In this document: positions 24,278 to 33,617 of the stretch, one piece after another | How positions within the stretch are numbered: the stretch's first letter is position 1 | How the letters are laid out: every line of letters begins with the position of its first letter | Origin: BA4 sp044376575 | Lineage (GTDB): Bacteria; Bacteroidota; Bacteroidia; CAIKAF01 | Length of the DNA: 64,000 nt | Assembly: GCA_044376575.1 (NCBI GenBank) | Contig: JBILKR010000002.1 | Coordinates: forward strand, 62,001 to 126,000 | Reading direction: 5' to 3' | Notes under the pieces: generated by a model | Told to the model about the DNA's origin: nothing | The model's input: the letters and a program-made list of their open reading frames with translations, nothing else | Databases searched by the model: none | Translations under genes and position numbers: made by a program

Positions 24278-26113
24278 ATGAACATGAAAGGGAAGCAATT
24301 CATATTTCTGAATATATTCATTTTTTTCTTTGCGATGCCGTTGTTTTCGCAGACACAGCAAGAACAAAGTATTGCGCTTGAATACCTGAACAAAGGGGAG
24401 TTTGATAAAGCAATTGGCTTGTATCAGAAATTTTATCAGAATGATCCGGAGGTGAAGATTTTTTATAAAAATTATGTTGTCTGCCTGATGGAACTGAAAG
24501 ACCTGAAAACCGCTGAAAAGGTGATTAAGAAGCAGGTGAAAGAGAACAGGGATGTGTATGCCTATCAAATTGATCTTGGAGAATTTTATAAAAAAACAAA
24601 CGAAGAAAAAAAAGCAAAACAAATTTTTGATGAGCTTGTCAAATCAGTATCTCCGAGTGTAGAAAAGATAGATGAATTGGGAAGTCTTTTCCAATTGATT
24701 AATGAAACTGATTATGCAATTGATGTGTATGCAAGGGGTATAAAAATTATGGGAGACTATCCAATTTTTCATATCAAAATTGCAGAATTAAAATTGATTA
24801 AAAATGACTACCCCGCCATGATGAATGAATTGCTAACGGTTTTATCTATCGATGAAACTCAATTGTCGGCAATTCAAACATTGTTGATAACTGTTATGGA
24901 TGATAATCCGGAAAGTGAGTTAAACCAACTCATTAAAAATACAATATTAAAAGAGGCGCAAAAAAACACAGGCAAGACGATCTATACTGACTTCCTGATC
25001 TGGTTTTTTATTCAACAAAGAAATTTTGATGCTGCATTTATTCAATCAAAGGCATTGGATAAAAGAACAGGTGGAATGGGCGATAAGTTGATGGAATTGG
25101 GTAAGATCTGTATAGAAAACAGAAAGTATGATCTAGCAGTTAAGTGTTTTGAATATGTGATTTCACTTGGTTTTGAAAGTTATAATTATATCAATGCACG
25201 AATTGAATTACTGAATACATTTAATTTAAAACTGAAAGAAGATTTTAAACTTGAACCTGAAGAATTAGATCAGCTGGAAGCAAATTATATTTCAACTATC
25301 AGGGATATTGGTCCGGCTCCACAACTCGTAACATTAAAAATTGAGTTAAGTCATCTGCAGGCATTTTACTTAAATAAAATCAATGAAGCGAAAATTATTT
25401 TAAATGAAATCATGACCGGTCGGCAGGGCAATGCTGAGCAACTCGCCAAAGCAAAAATGGAACTGGCGGATATTTTAGTTCTCGAAAACGATTTGTGGGA
25501 ACCTTCATTATTGTATGGTCAGGTAGAAAAAGATTTTAAGAATGATGTAATAGGCCAAGAGGCAAAATTCAGGAATGCTAAATTGTCTTTCTACAGAGGG
25601 GAATTTGAATGGGCTGAAGCACAGATGAAAGTGCTCAAAGCATCTACCTCTAAACTGATTGCCAACGATGCGCTCGCACTTTCATTATTGATTATTGATA
25701 ACAGTGGAATGGATACAACGTATGATGCACTGATGATGTTTGCCAGAGCGGATTTACTTTTTTATCAACAAAAACTGAATGCATCATCTCTTGTGCTTGA
25801 CTCCATTTTTTCGAAATATTCAAATCATCCCGTATTGGATGAGGTGCTCTACAAAAAAGCTGAGATTGCCACCAATCAATTACAATTTGAAAAAGCGATT
25901 GAATACTATGATCAGCTTTTAAAATCATACAGTCAGGATATACTGGCCGATGACGCGCTTTTTAAAATGGCAAATTTGTATGAGCGAAAGTTGAATAATA
26001 CTCCTAAAGCTATGGAATTATACCAGCAGTTAATGGTAGATTTTCCCGGCAGTATGTATGTAATTGAAGCACGTAAAAGATTTCGTCAGCTAAGAGGGGA
26101 TAAGATAAATTAA
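24278..26113 (+). CDS. Exported TPR-repeat protein
   Basis: 611 residues. The signal peptide (MNMKGKQFIFLNIFIFFFAM, cut near FSQ) is followed by many helical hairpins of TPR type, for example ALEYLNKGEFDKAIGLYQKF (about 28-50), VLDEVLYKKAEIATNQLQFE and ALFKMANLYERKLNNTPKAM (about 500-590). TPR arrays scaffold protein complexes. A protein with this outline is widely conserved in Bacteroidota, but I cannot attach a precise role. It starts immediately after the ung stop (TAAATG); Met3 is an alternative start. Confidence 0.88.
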   Translation: MNMKGKQFIFLNIFIFFFAMPLFSQTQQEQSIALEYLNKGEFDKAIGLYQKFYQNDPEVKIFYKNYVVCLMELKDLKTAEKVIKKQVKENRDVYAYQIDLGEFYKKTNEEKKAKQIFDELVKSVSPSVEKIDELGSLFQLINETDYAIDVYARGIKIMGDYPIFHIKIAELKLIKNDYPAMMNELLTVLSIDETQLSAIQTLLITVMDDNPESELNQLIKNTILKEAQKNTGKTIYTDFLIWFFIQQRNFDAAFIQSKALDKRTGGMGDKLMELGKICIENRKYDLAVKCFEYVISLGFESYNYINARIELLNTFNLKLKEDFKLEPEELDQLEANYISTIRDIGPAPQLVTLKIELSHLQAFYLNKINEAKIILNEIMTGRQGNAEQLAKAKMELADILVLENDLWEPSLLYGQVEKDFKNDVIGQEAKFRNAKLSFYRGEFEWAEAQMKVLKASTSKLIANDALALSLLIIDNSGMDTTYDALMMFARADLLFYQQKLNASSLVLDSIFSKYSNHPVLDEVLYKKAEIATNQLQFEKAIEYYDQLLKSYSQDILADDALFKMANLYERKLNNTPKAMELYQQLMVDFPGSMYVIEARKRFRQLRGDKIN

Positions 26114-26133
26114 TCGTGCAATAATAATTAATG

Positions 26134-26141
26134 TATTTTTG
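26134..26141 (+). promoter_or_regulatory. -7 promoter element for the Cys-cluster protein gene
   Basis: TATTTTTG, exact TAnnTTTG, 22 nt before the ATG at 26164. No -33 match seen. Confidence 0.4.
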
Positions 26142-26163
26142 CCACTTCATTTTAAATTAAGGC

Positions 26164-26676
26164 ATGTCAGCAGGCAAAATAAATTTATCCGCTTTTAAAA
26201 AGAGAGCAATCGCCAAAAAAAAGGTATTGATACCTTTTATTAAAAATATTCATCGAAGAAAAATACCTCATCTTAAAAAACAAATTGCAGAAGTTGATCA
26301 GGAAGTATGGAAGGAGGTTGATTGTATATCATGTGCCAACTGTTGTAAAACAATGACTCCTACATTTACAGCCGCAGATGTTAAGCGTATTGCTGGTCAC
26401 CTTAAAATTACAGTTCCTGAGTTTAAAGATAAGTACCTGGTTAAGGATGATGAGGGAGCATACATTAACAAGAAAATGCCTTGTCAGTTTTTAGGGAAGG
26501 ATAATTTATGTACCATTTATGATGTGAGACCTGTTGATTGCAGAAGTTTTCCTCATACACGTCATACACGCTGGCTTGATCAGCGTGATGTATTTGCAGT
26601 GAATATGATGTATTGTCCGGCAACATTAAAGATGATAGAAAAAATGTATGAGCGGGTTGTGGAAAACAAACACTAA
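26164..26676 (+). CDS. YkgJ family cysteine-cluster protein
   Basis: 170 residues. The basic N-terminus is followed by the cluster CISCANCCKT (Cys54, Cys57, Cys60, Cys61), then MPCQFLGKDNLCTIYDVRPV and DCRSFP, the CxxxxxxxxC...RPxxCRxFP pattern of the YkgJ/UPF0153 family. The cysteines probably hold zinc or an iron-sulfur cluster; no biochemical role is firmly known. The 154 nt between it and the next gene contain nothing I recognise. Confidence 0.92.
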   Translation: MSAGKINLSAFKKRAIAKKKVLIPFIKNIHRRKIPHLKKQIAEVDQEVWKEVDCISCANCCKTMTPTFTAADVKRIAGHLKITVPEFKDKYLVKDDEGAYINKKMPCQFLGKDNLCTIYDVRPVDCRSFPHTRHTRWLDQRDVFAVNMMYCPATLKMIEKMYERVVENKH

Positions 26677-26830
26677 GGTGTTGTGCATTCCGTAATTGCT
26701 CCGTTCTGCATAACAGGTGACCCAATAAAAGGAACATCGAGATTTAATCCGCGAATTATAAATATCATACCAATGATTCTTTACAATCGATGCTCACTTT
26801 AAATTCAAAATATTTCATGACATTTGTTTC

Positions 26831-27532
26831 ATGAATGCAATCATAACAGGTGCAACCCGTGGAATAGGATTAGCTGTTTGTCATCATCTGGCAAAAGCCG
26901 GTTATCATCTTTTTATTTCTTCACGGTCACAATCTGATTTAGACGCACTAAAGATTCAGCTAGAACAAGCGTATTCAATTACGGTATATGCTTTTCAGGC
27001 GAATGCAGAAGATGAGCAAGAAATAGCATTATTCACGAAATATATTTTACAACATACCAGCTCAATTAATGTTTTAATTAATAATGTTGGTGTTTATCAT
27101 ACATCATCAATCGCAGATTTAAAAACGATTGAATTAAAAAATCTTCTGCAGGTAAATTTTATGGCTGCCCATCAATTAACTCAATGTTTATTACCATTGA
27201 TGAAACAGCAACAACACGGGCATATATTTAACATCAATAGTATTCTTGGAAAAGATTTAAGAACAGATGCTGCCGGTTATACCATTTCAAAACATGCTTT
27301 ACATGCTTGGAGCAAATTACTTTTTCATGAATTAAGACCTTTCGGTATTAAAGTAACAGAAGTATTTCCATCTTCCACATATACTTCGTCATGGGATGGC
27401 GTTGCGGTGAAAAGTGAAGATTTAATTCAGGCCAACGATATTGCAGAGATGATTTTTCAATGTCTCAATATGTCCGCAGGAGCCGTAATGGAAGAGATAG
27501 TAATCAGAACACAAAAAAAAGAATTCGACTAA
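26831..27532 (+). CDS. Short-chain dehydrogenase/reductase
   Basis: 233 residues, classical SDR. The nucleotide-binding motif GATRGIG is at 7-13, NNVG at 84-87, and the catalytic residues are Ser137 (NINSILG), Tyr150 and Lys154 (YTISK). After the glycine motif, SSRS at about 30-33 favours NADP(H). The substrate is unknown; a 3-oxoacyl reductase-like role is typical but unproven. Its stop is one base from the trmB start, so they are co-transcribed. Confidence 0.92.
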   Translation: MNAIITGATRGIGLAVCHHLAKAGYHLFISSRSQSDLDALKIQLEQAYSITVYAFQANAEDEQEIALFTKYILQHTSSINVLINNVGVYHTSSIADLKTIELKNLLQVNFMAAHQLTQCLLPLMKQQQHGHIFNINSILGKDLRTDAAGYTISKHALHAWSKLLFHELRPFGIKVTEVFPSSTYTSSWDGVAVKSEDLIQANDIAEMIFQCLNMSAGAVMEEIVIRTQKKEFD

Positions 27533-27533
27533 T

Positions 27534-28205
27534 ATGGGCAAGAACAAACTCAGAAGGTTTGAAGAAAACGAACATTTCACAAATGTTTTTCAGCCCTCTT
27601 ACAAAGAAGTTCAATCTAACGGATTTCAATTAAAGGGAACGTGGCATAAATTTTTTAAAAATCATCATCCAATAACATTAGAGTTGGGATGCGGCAAGGG
27701 AGAATATACTGTAGGACAGGCGCTACAATTCCCTGAACGAAATTTTATTGGAGTAGACGTAAAAGGCGCACGCTTTTGGAAGGGTGCAAAGTTTGCCATT
27801 GAAAATAAATTACCGAATGTTGCTTTCGTGAGAACAAGAATTGATCAGATTACACATTTGTTTTCTCAATCAGACAACATATCTGAAATATGGATTACAT
27901 TTCCCGATCCCCAACCCCGAGAATCGAAGGAAAAGAAAAGACTAACATCGCCTCCTTTTCTTGATAGGTACAGAATTATCTCACAGCCGTCAACCACCAT
28001 CAATTTAAAGACAGACAGTATTGAATTATTTGATTATACATTGTGTGTAATACACGATCAGCAATTAAAAATTCACGAACAATCCAGAGATGTATATCAA
28101 GATTATCCATCGCATCCAATATTGGGCATACAAACCTTTTACGAATCCATGTGGCTGAAGCAGGAGAAAAAAATTCACTATGTAAAATTCAATTTGTTTG
28201 GGTGA
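27534..28205 (+). CDS. trmB: tRNA (guanine-N7-)-methyltransferase
   Basis: 223 residues. Methylates G46 of tRNA using SAM. The SAM-binding motif is LELGCGKGEYT (about 50-60), followed by NFIGVDVKGARFW, and the catalytic region is WITFPDPQPRESKEKKRL (Asp in FPDPQP). The Bacteroidota-type N-terminus MGKNKLRRFEENEHFTNVFQ is present. Directly follows the SDR gene by one base. Full length with no anomalies. Confidence 0.96.
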   Translation: MGKNKLRRFEENEHFTNVFQPSYKEVQSNGFQLKGTWHKFFKNHHPITLELGCGKGEYTVGQALQFPERNFIGVDVKGARFWKGAKFAIENKLPNVAFVRTRIDQITHLFSQSDNISEIWITFPDPQPRESKEKKRLTSPPFLDRYRIISQPSTTINLKTDSIELFDYTLCVIHDQQLKIHEQSRDVYQDYPSHPILGIQTFYESMWLKQEKKIHYVKFNLFG

Positions 28206-28232
28206 TTTTAATTCCCTTGCTTAAGTTTTTTT

Positions 28233-28240
28233 TACATTTG
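28233..28240 (+). promoter_or_regulatory. -7 promoter element for the 158-residue orphan gene
   Basis: TACATTTG, exact TAnnTTTG, 17 nt before the ATG at 28258, after a T-rich run. A TTG lies 13 nt upstream, shorter than the usual spacing. Confidence 0.5.
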
Positions 28241-28257
28241 TTAGATAAAATTATTTT

Positions 28258-28734
28258 ATGGTATATATAAAAAACCCACGAGATTTTTTATTTGATATGG
28301 AAGGAGTATTTTTTGTAAATCAGATTAAAAATGATGTTTTACATCAAGGTATACTTCATAGTTTTCATGGGAATGCACAACTAATTTTTGAATTTAAAGA
28401 ACCAATAAATGCAAATTCGATTTATTGGAATCTTAAAATTAGACTAGAAGATTTTCCGGTTTGTGAACTTGATTTCAAAAATAATTTAGTAAATAACACT
28501 GGGGAGAATTGTGAATTATCTGAGATAAAAATTAATTACACAGATAAGCTTGTTTTTACTGGGAAATTCAATCCATTAGGACTTGGCTTAGCTTTTAATG
28601 ATGGGGATTTATTAAATTTCGAAAGTAGTTTTTCTGTTGATGATAAATGGTATATGAATAAAATTAAAATAGATAATTTTAAAAATAAAGTAAAAGAAAT
28701 TGCGTCATATATTAAAGAAGAAGTTACTTTATAA
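28258..28734 (+). CDS. Hypothetical cytoplasmic protein
   Basis: 158 residues, no signal peptide or membrane helix. The composition suggests a beta-rich fold with a short C-terminal helix (NFKNKVKEIASYIKEEVTL). Segments such as LIFEFKEPINANSIYWNLKI and LVFTGKFNPLGLGLAFNDGD do not remind me of any family. Gene and surroundings are notably AT-rich. It has its own promoter-like element and a strong terminator and no operon partner, so it is a stand-alone unit. Small isolated AT-rich genes like this are often immunity proteins or recently acquired genes; that is only a guess. Confidence 0.75.
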   Translation: MVYIKNPRDFLFDMEGVFFVNQIKNDVLHQGILHSFHGNAQLIFEFKEPINANSIYWNLKIRLEDFPVCELDFKNNLVNNTGENCELSEIKINYTDKLVFTGKFNPLGLGLAFNDGDLLNFESSFSVDDKWYMNKIKIDNFKNKVKEIASYIKEEVTL

Positions 28735-28791
28735 AACGTTGTTAATGTATTTATTGGTTTTATTCTTTACAATGAAGCAAATATTATAAAT

Positions 28792-28823
28792 AAAAAAGAG
28801 CCGGAAATTTCCGGCTCTTTTTT
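28792..28823. terminator. Bidirectional intrinsic terminator
   Basis: Perfect 32-bp palindrome AAAAAAGAGCCGGAAA / TTTCCGGCTCTTTTTT. The GC-rich core with an A-run on one side and a T-run on the other serves both the plus-strand orphan gene (stop 28734) and the minus-strand giant gene (stop 28838). Confidence 0.9.
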
Positions 28824-28837
28824 GTATGGATTTTATT

Positions 28838-31800
28838 TTATCTTTTCAATGCGCTGATCAACGGACGGGTAATCATTTTTCCATCGCTCATCATCACCTG
28901 TAACATATAGGTTCCGGCAGCCAGCTCACGGTCAATATTTATTTGCCATCTGTTGTTCTGCTGTGAAGAAGTCATTGATATAATCTGTCCGCTCATGTTC
29001 ATCAGACGAACGGTTTGAATATTACACTCGCCCGGGCAATCAATATATATCGTCTCTTCAAATGGATTTGGATAAATATTTATACTGATATCTCCGTCAG
29101 TAGTTTCAATAGAAGAACTACAATCTACTACATTCAGATTGAGTGTTGATGTAGCGTCGCAAACGCCGTCAAAATAATTATATGTAATCACATTCAATCC
29201 CAATGGTGCAGATGATGAAAAGAAAGTATTTCCAAATACTCCTGTTCCTGAGAATGTTCCTCCTAGAGGACTTGCACCCAATACGAGTGTATCTCCTTTA
29301 CATAAAGTATCATTCACCGTCCAAACAATATCAGGTGCAGTTTGAACTACAACATCTATTGCAGAAGAAACAGATGAACAATTGAACTCATTCGTAACAG
29401 TAACATTATAGCTTCCTGTCTGGTTTACAACAATCGAAGGAGTTGTAGCAGAATTACTCCATAAGTAAGTTAATCCTCCACCGCCATTCAATGTTACATC
29501 ATCTCCCTGACAGAATGTTGTTGGTCCAGTTGCAGAAATTGTTGCAGTAGGTGATGGATTCACAATTACAGTGATAATGGAAGATGAGGTCGTACATCCT
29601 TGTGCATCAGTTACTGTTACCTGATAATTTCCAGACTGGAATGCAGTTAATGTTGAATTTGTAGAACCATTGCTCCATAAATAATTTGCAGCTGGAGTTG
29701 CAGAGAGTACAACGTTATTTCCATCACAGAATGTTGTCGGTCCGGATGTGTTGATTGTAACCACAGGATTAGGTAATACGGTAACAGAAATTAAAGAAGA
29801 AACTGCTGAACATCCATTGTTATCTGTAACTGTAACAGTAAAGAATCCGGCTTGCGTTATGTTTATACTTTGTGTCTGCGAACCATTGCTCCATAAATAA
29901 TCTAATCCCGGTGTTGCCGCAGTTAATATTACGTTACCTCCCTGACAGAATACCAGAGGACCTGAAACATTGACGTCAGCATTTGGTAAAGCAGATGCAT
30001 TGACACTAGTTACAGCAGAAGCTGACGAACATCCATTATTATCTGTAACTGTAACTACATAACCGCCTGTTTGATTTACTGTGATGCTTGGAGAGGTACT
30101 TCCATTACTCCACAAATAAGACGTTCCTGCTGATGCTGTCAAGGTAACATCGTTTCCGTTACAGAAACTTGTAGGTCCGGATGCGGTAATTATTGAAGAA
30201 GGAAGAGGGTTAACTGTAATGTTCATTGCTGATGATACAGAAGAACAATTGTTGGCGTCTGTAACTGTTACAGTATAACTTCCGCTTTGATTCACGGTTA
30301 AATTTTGTACGTTGCCTCCGGTATTCCAAAGATATGAATATCCTGCTGGTGCCTGAAGTGTTACGCTTCCTCCGCTACAAAATGTAGTATTGCTTAGAGG
30401 AGTGATCGTTGAAGTTGGAAGTGCATTTACAGTAATGTTCATTGGTAAGGATACAGCGGTACAATTATTCGCATTGGTTACAGTAACAGTATATGTTCCC
30501 GATTGTGAAACAGTAAGTGATTGAACTGTTCCTCCTGTATTCCATAAATAAGTATTTCCCACCGGTGCTTGTAAAGTTACGTTGTTGCCTGCACAAAATG
30601 TTGTTGGTCCGGAAGGTGTAATTGATGCTGATGGCAACGCATTTACGGTAATGGATGTCGCCTGTGAAGAGGACGTACAATTATTAGCATTTGTTACAAT
30701 TACGGTATAGTTGCCTGATTGTGTAACGTTGATAGATGGTGTGGTTGCACCTGTGCTCCATAGATAAGATGATCCGGATGATGCAGTTAATGTAACATTG
30801 CCTCCATCACAAAAAGCTGTTGGCCCATTTGGTGAAATTGAAACAGAAGGTAAAGGATTAATGGATATGTTGGTAGCAATTGATGTAGATGAACAGTTAT
30901 TGCCATTGGTAACAGTTACCACATAATTTCCGGCCTGTGTTACATTAATATTTTGCGTGGTTGCCCCTGTGCTCCATAAATAAGAGGCACCTGTGCTTGC
31001 TTGTAATGTAACGTTATTTCCATCACAGAATGTTGTTGGTCCTGTTGGTGTGATGGTTGCAACGGGTAATGGATTTACACTCACAGTAGTTATTGTTGAA
31101 ACGGATGAACAATTATTTCCATTTGTAATTGATACTGTATAGTTTCCTGCTTGTGTTACATTGATGGATGCTGTTGTAGCGCCAGTACTCCATAAATATG
31201 AAGAACCTGTACTCGCTTGTAATGTAACATTGCCACCATTACAAAAAGTTGTTGGTCCTGTTGGTGTGATGGTTGCTACGGGTAATGGATTAACACTTAC
31301 AGTAGTTATTGTTGAAACGGATGAACAGTTATTCCCGTTTGTAATTGATACGGTATAGTTCCCTGCCTGTGAAACATTAATAGATTGAGTAGTTGCACCC
31401 GTACTCCATAAAAAAGAACTTCCTGCAGAGGCAAGTAAATTTACATTGTCTCCATTACAAAAAGTTGTTGGGCCTGAAGGTGTAATTGTTGCCACCGGCA
31501 GTGGATTAACGGTAATAGCTGTTACATTCGATGAGGATGAACAGTTATTTGCATTGGTAATGGTTACGCTGTAATTTCCGCTTTGATTTACTGTAATGCT
31601 TGAACTCGTGGATCCTGTACTCCACAAATATGATGAACCCGTGCTCGCCTGTAGTGTAATATTGTTTCCACTACAAAAAGTTGTCGGACCGGAAGGCGTT
31701 ATCGTAGCAACAGGTAATGGCAATAATGTAACAGCAGTAATAGAAGAAGATGAACTACAGCTGTTCGCATTGGTGATAGTTACACTATAGTTTCCTCCTT

Positions 31801-33499
31801 GTGACACCGCGATACTTGGAGTAGTTTCTCCTGTATTCCATAGATATGAAGATCCTGTAGAGGCCGAAAGTATAACATTGTTACCGGCACAAAATGTTGT
31901 AGGACCAGAAGCAGAAATTGTTGCCACCGGTAAAGCATTTACAGTTATAGAAGTTGCCGTTGATGTAGCCGAACAATTATTGGCATTGGTTACTGTTACC
32001 ACATAATTTCCAGCCTGAGTTACATTGATGGATGCCGATGTGGATCCCGTACTCCATAAATAAGAAGCGCCTGAACTGGCTTGTAATGTTACGTTATTGC
32101 CGGTGCAAAAAGTTGTAGGTCCTGAAGGAGTTATACTTGCAACAGGTATAGGATTAACAATAACTGATACCGTTGTTGAAGTAGCTGTACAGCTGGTTGC
32201 ATTTGTAACCGTAACCACATAGTTTCCTGCTTGTGTAACATTGATTGAAGGTGCTGTTGCACCTGTACTCCACAAATAAGAAGAACCGGTGCTTGCCTGA
32301 AGTGTAACGTTGTCTCCTGAACATAATGTAGTTGGTCCGGAAGGTGTAATTGTGGCAACGGGAGTGTTGGTTACCTGAATTAATGTTGAATCTAGTTGAG
32401 AGCAGTTTGCGCTGGTTACTGCATATTTAATCCAATATTGACCTGGACCCACAGTTGCAGGATTAAATGTTCCGGCGCTAACTCCGGGGCCTGAAAAGTT
32501 ACCTCCGCTTGGTGTTGCAGCTAGTGTAATGGCTGATGCATTGTTGCATATTGTTGAGGGAACTTGAAATGCAATTACCGCACCTGTCAATCCGGCAGCA
32601 AATATATTGGGTGTAAATGATGCTACTAAAGGTGATTTAACCCAGTTAATCGAGTTCACCGTTTCTGTTACTGCGTTGGCAGGTTTTACCCATTGTAGTG
32701 TATTTTGCCATTGAGCAAATGCATCAAATGATGCAGGGGCGGTAAATCCTAATGCAACAGAGGTTGGAGTGGAGCCGAAAGTTTGTGATATTTTATAAAA
32801 ATAATTACCCGATACTGAGCATAATCCATTGGCTAAACTAGAAGTGGAATAGCCTTGTGTTGTTGGATTATCAGCTGCAAGTGTAACTCTGTAAGTATTG
32901 TTCTGGTTTAAGCTGGGTTTAATTCTAACAGGTACATATCCTATGCTTGCATTACTGCTACCCATCGGGAATAAATAATCGGCACTTACACTTGCTTTTC
33001 TGGAAATAAATCCGGTTAGCCCGGTACTGATGAAGCCCGTGCCTCTGCTGATTCCAGCGGATGAGGTGTTGAGAAATGAAAGTGAGTTGTTATTTAATTT
33101 TAACTCAGCATTTATAAGTGCAAGGGAATCTCTAATAATTGTTGATGAATTAAAATTCTTAATTCCATTCCCTGAAAGAATCAACAAATGAAAAGCAATT
33201 GGATTCCCGGTAATGGTTTGTGCTCCCCCAGCCAAATATACTTTTCCCGATGCAGTACTGTCGAATACAAGTCCTGCAGAAGTATTGTTTACATCTCCGG
33301 TAACATAAATATTCCCGGTATTTTTAATAGCACCAGCGCCATGTATCATGTTGCCTTGTATATACAAATTAGCATTCGAGGAAACATGTATTGATCCTTG
33401 ATTCTGAAAGTAAATCTGAGAATAAATATTTTGCAAGGTTATTCCTGAAAGTAATAACAATGTAAAATAGATTTGAAGTGTGTAAATTATTTTCTTCAT
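28838..33499 (-). CDS. Giant secreted Ig-like repeat protein with type A T9SS sorting domain
   Basis: 1553 residues. Signal peptide MKKIIYTLQIYFTLLLLSGI (cut near YSQ). An N-terminal region of about 350 residues contains short parallel-helix-like segments (NAIANLYIQG-type wording) and a TVGPGQYWIKY domain. Fourteen ~72-residue Ig-like modules follow, each starting [AV]xI[TS]xSGPTTFC and closed by a second Cys near TNANNC. After these comes an unusual DTLCKGDTLVLGASPLGGTF module, then VVDCSSSIE and a type A sorting domain (INIYPNPFEETIYIDCPG ... LISALKR). It should be exported by the T9SS and attached to the cell surface or released, most likely as an adhesin. I use Met at 33499; an earlier Met (33553) precedes it without a signal-like start. 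Confidence 0.92.
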   Translation of the reverse strand: MKKIIYTLQIYFTLLLLSGITLQNIYSQIYFQNQGSIHVSSNANLYIQGNMIHGAGAIKNTGNIYVTGDVNNTSAGLVFDSTASGKVYLAGGAQTITGNPIAFHLLILSGNGIKNFNSSTIIRDSLALINAELKLNNNSLSFLNTSSAGISRGTGFISTGLTGFISRKASVSADYLFPMGSSNASIGYVPVRIKPSLNQNNTYRVTLAADNPTTQGYSTSSLANGLCSVSGNYFYKISQTFGSTPTSVALGFTAPASFDAFAQWQNTLQWVKPANAVTETVNSINWVKSPLVASFTPNIFAAGLTGAVIAFQVPSTICNNASAITLAATPSGGNFSGPGVSAGTFNPATVGPGQYWIKYAVTSANCSQLDSTLIQVTNTPVATITPSGPTTLCSGDNVTLQASTGSSYLWSTGATAPSINVTQAGNYVVTVTNATSCTATSTTVSVIVNPIPVASITPSGPTTFCTGNNVTLQASSGASYLWSTGSTSASINVTQAGNYVVTVTNANNCSATSTATSITVNALPVATISASGPTTFCAGNNVILSASTGSSYLWNTGETTPSIAVSQGGNYSVTITNANSCSSSSSITAVTLLPLPVATITPSGPTTFCSGNNITLQASTGSSYLWSTGSTSSSITVNQSGNYSVTITNANNCSSSSNVTAITVNPLPVATITPSGPTTFCNGDNVNLLASAGSSFLWSTGATTQSINVSQAGNYTVSITNGNNCSSVSTITTVSVNPLPVATITPTGPTTFCNGGNVTLQASTGSSYLWSTGATTASINVTQAGNYTVSITNGNNCSSVSTITTVSVNPLPVATITPTGPTTFCDGNNVTLQASTGASYLWSTGATTQNINVTQAGNYVVTVTNGNNCSSTSIATNISINPLPSVSISPNGPTAFCDGGNVTLTASSGSSYLWSTGATTPSINVTQSGNYTVIVTNANNCTSSSQATSITVNALPSASITPSGPTTFCAGNNVTLQAPVGNTYLWNTGGTVQSLTVSQSGTYTVTVTNANNCTAVSLPMNITVNALPTSTITPLSNTTFCSGGSVTLQAPAGYSYLWNTGGNVQNLTVNQSGSYTVTVTDANNCSSVSSAMNITVNPLPSSIITASGPTSFCNGNDVTLTASAGTSYLWSNGSTSPSITVNQTGGYVVTVTDNNGCSSASAVTSVNASALPNADVNVSGPLVFCQGGNVILTAATPGLDYLWSNGSQTQSINITQAGFFTVTVTDNNGCSAVSSLISVTVLPNPVVTINTSGPTTFCDGNNVVLSATPAANYLWSNGSTNSTLTAFQSGNYQVTVTDAQGCTTSSSIITVIVNPSPTATISATGPTTFCQGDDVTLNGGGGLTYLWSNSATTPSIVVNQTGSYNVTVTNEFNCSSVSSAIDVVVQTAPDIVWTVNDTLCKGDTLVLGASPLGGTFSGTGVFGNTFFSSSAPLGLNVITYNYFDGVCDATSTLNLNVVDCSSSIETTDGDISINIYPNPFEETIYIDCPGECNIQTVRLMNMSGQIISMTSSQQNNRWQINIDRELAAGTYMLQVMMSDGKMITRPLISALKR
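29340..32365 (-). repeat. 14 coding repeats of ~216 bp (Ig-like modules)
   Basis: Fourteen consecutive in-frame units of about 72 codons. The most conserved parts are SGPTTFC at the start, SSYLWSTGATTxSINVTQAGNY in the middle and TVTNANNC before the next unit. Adjacent units differ mainly at synonymous positions, though some neighbours (about 31020-31280) are close to identical. Boundaries are approximate. Confidence 0.9.
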
Positions 33500-33562
33500 A
33501 GTAATTCTATTCAGATGGTTGTGGTGATAATCAATAATTAAATTTAATGACACATGTATAAC

Positions 33563-33570
33563 AAATATAA
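33563..33570 (-). promoter_or_regulatory. -7 promoter element for the 1553-residue protein gene
   Basis: Reads TATATTTG on the minus strand, exact TAnnTTTG, 63 nt before the ATG at 33499. A TTCG about 17 nt upstream is a weak -33 candidate. Confidence 0.4.
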
Positions 33571-33617
33571 AAAAATATTAAAACGAAGAAATTGATAGTG
33601 AAAAACTTGTCAATTAA

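Noticed and set aside
26677..26830. Small gene or RNA in the spacer before the SDR gene
   Set aside because: No start signal with a convincing frame, no hairpin and no recognised motif; looks like plain spacer.
31161..31790. Open frames on the plus strand inside the 1553-residue protein gene
   Set aside because: They recur with the 216-bp period and are mirror frames of the Ig-like modules; no independent signals.
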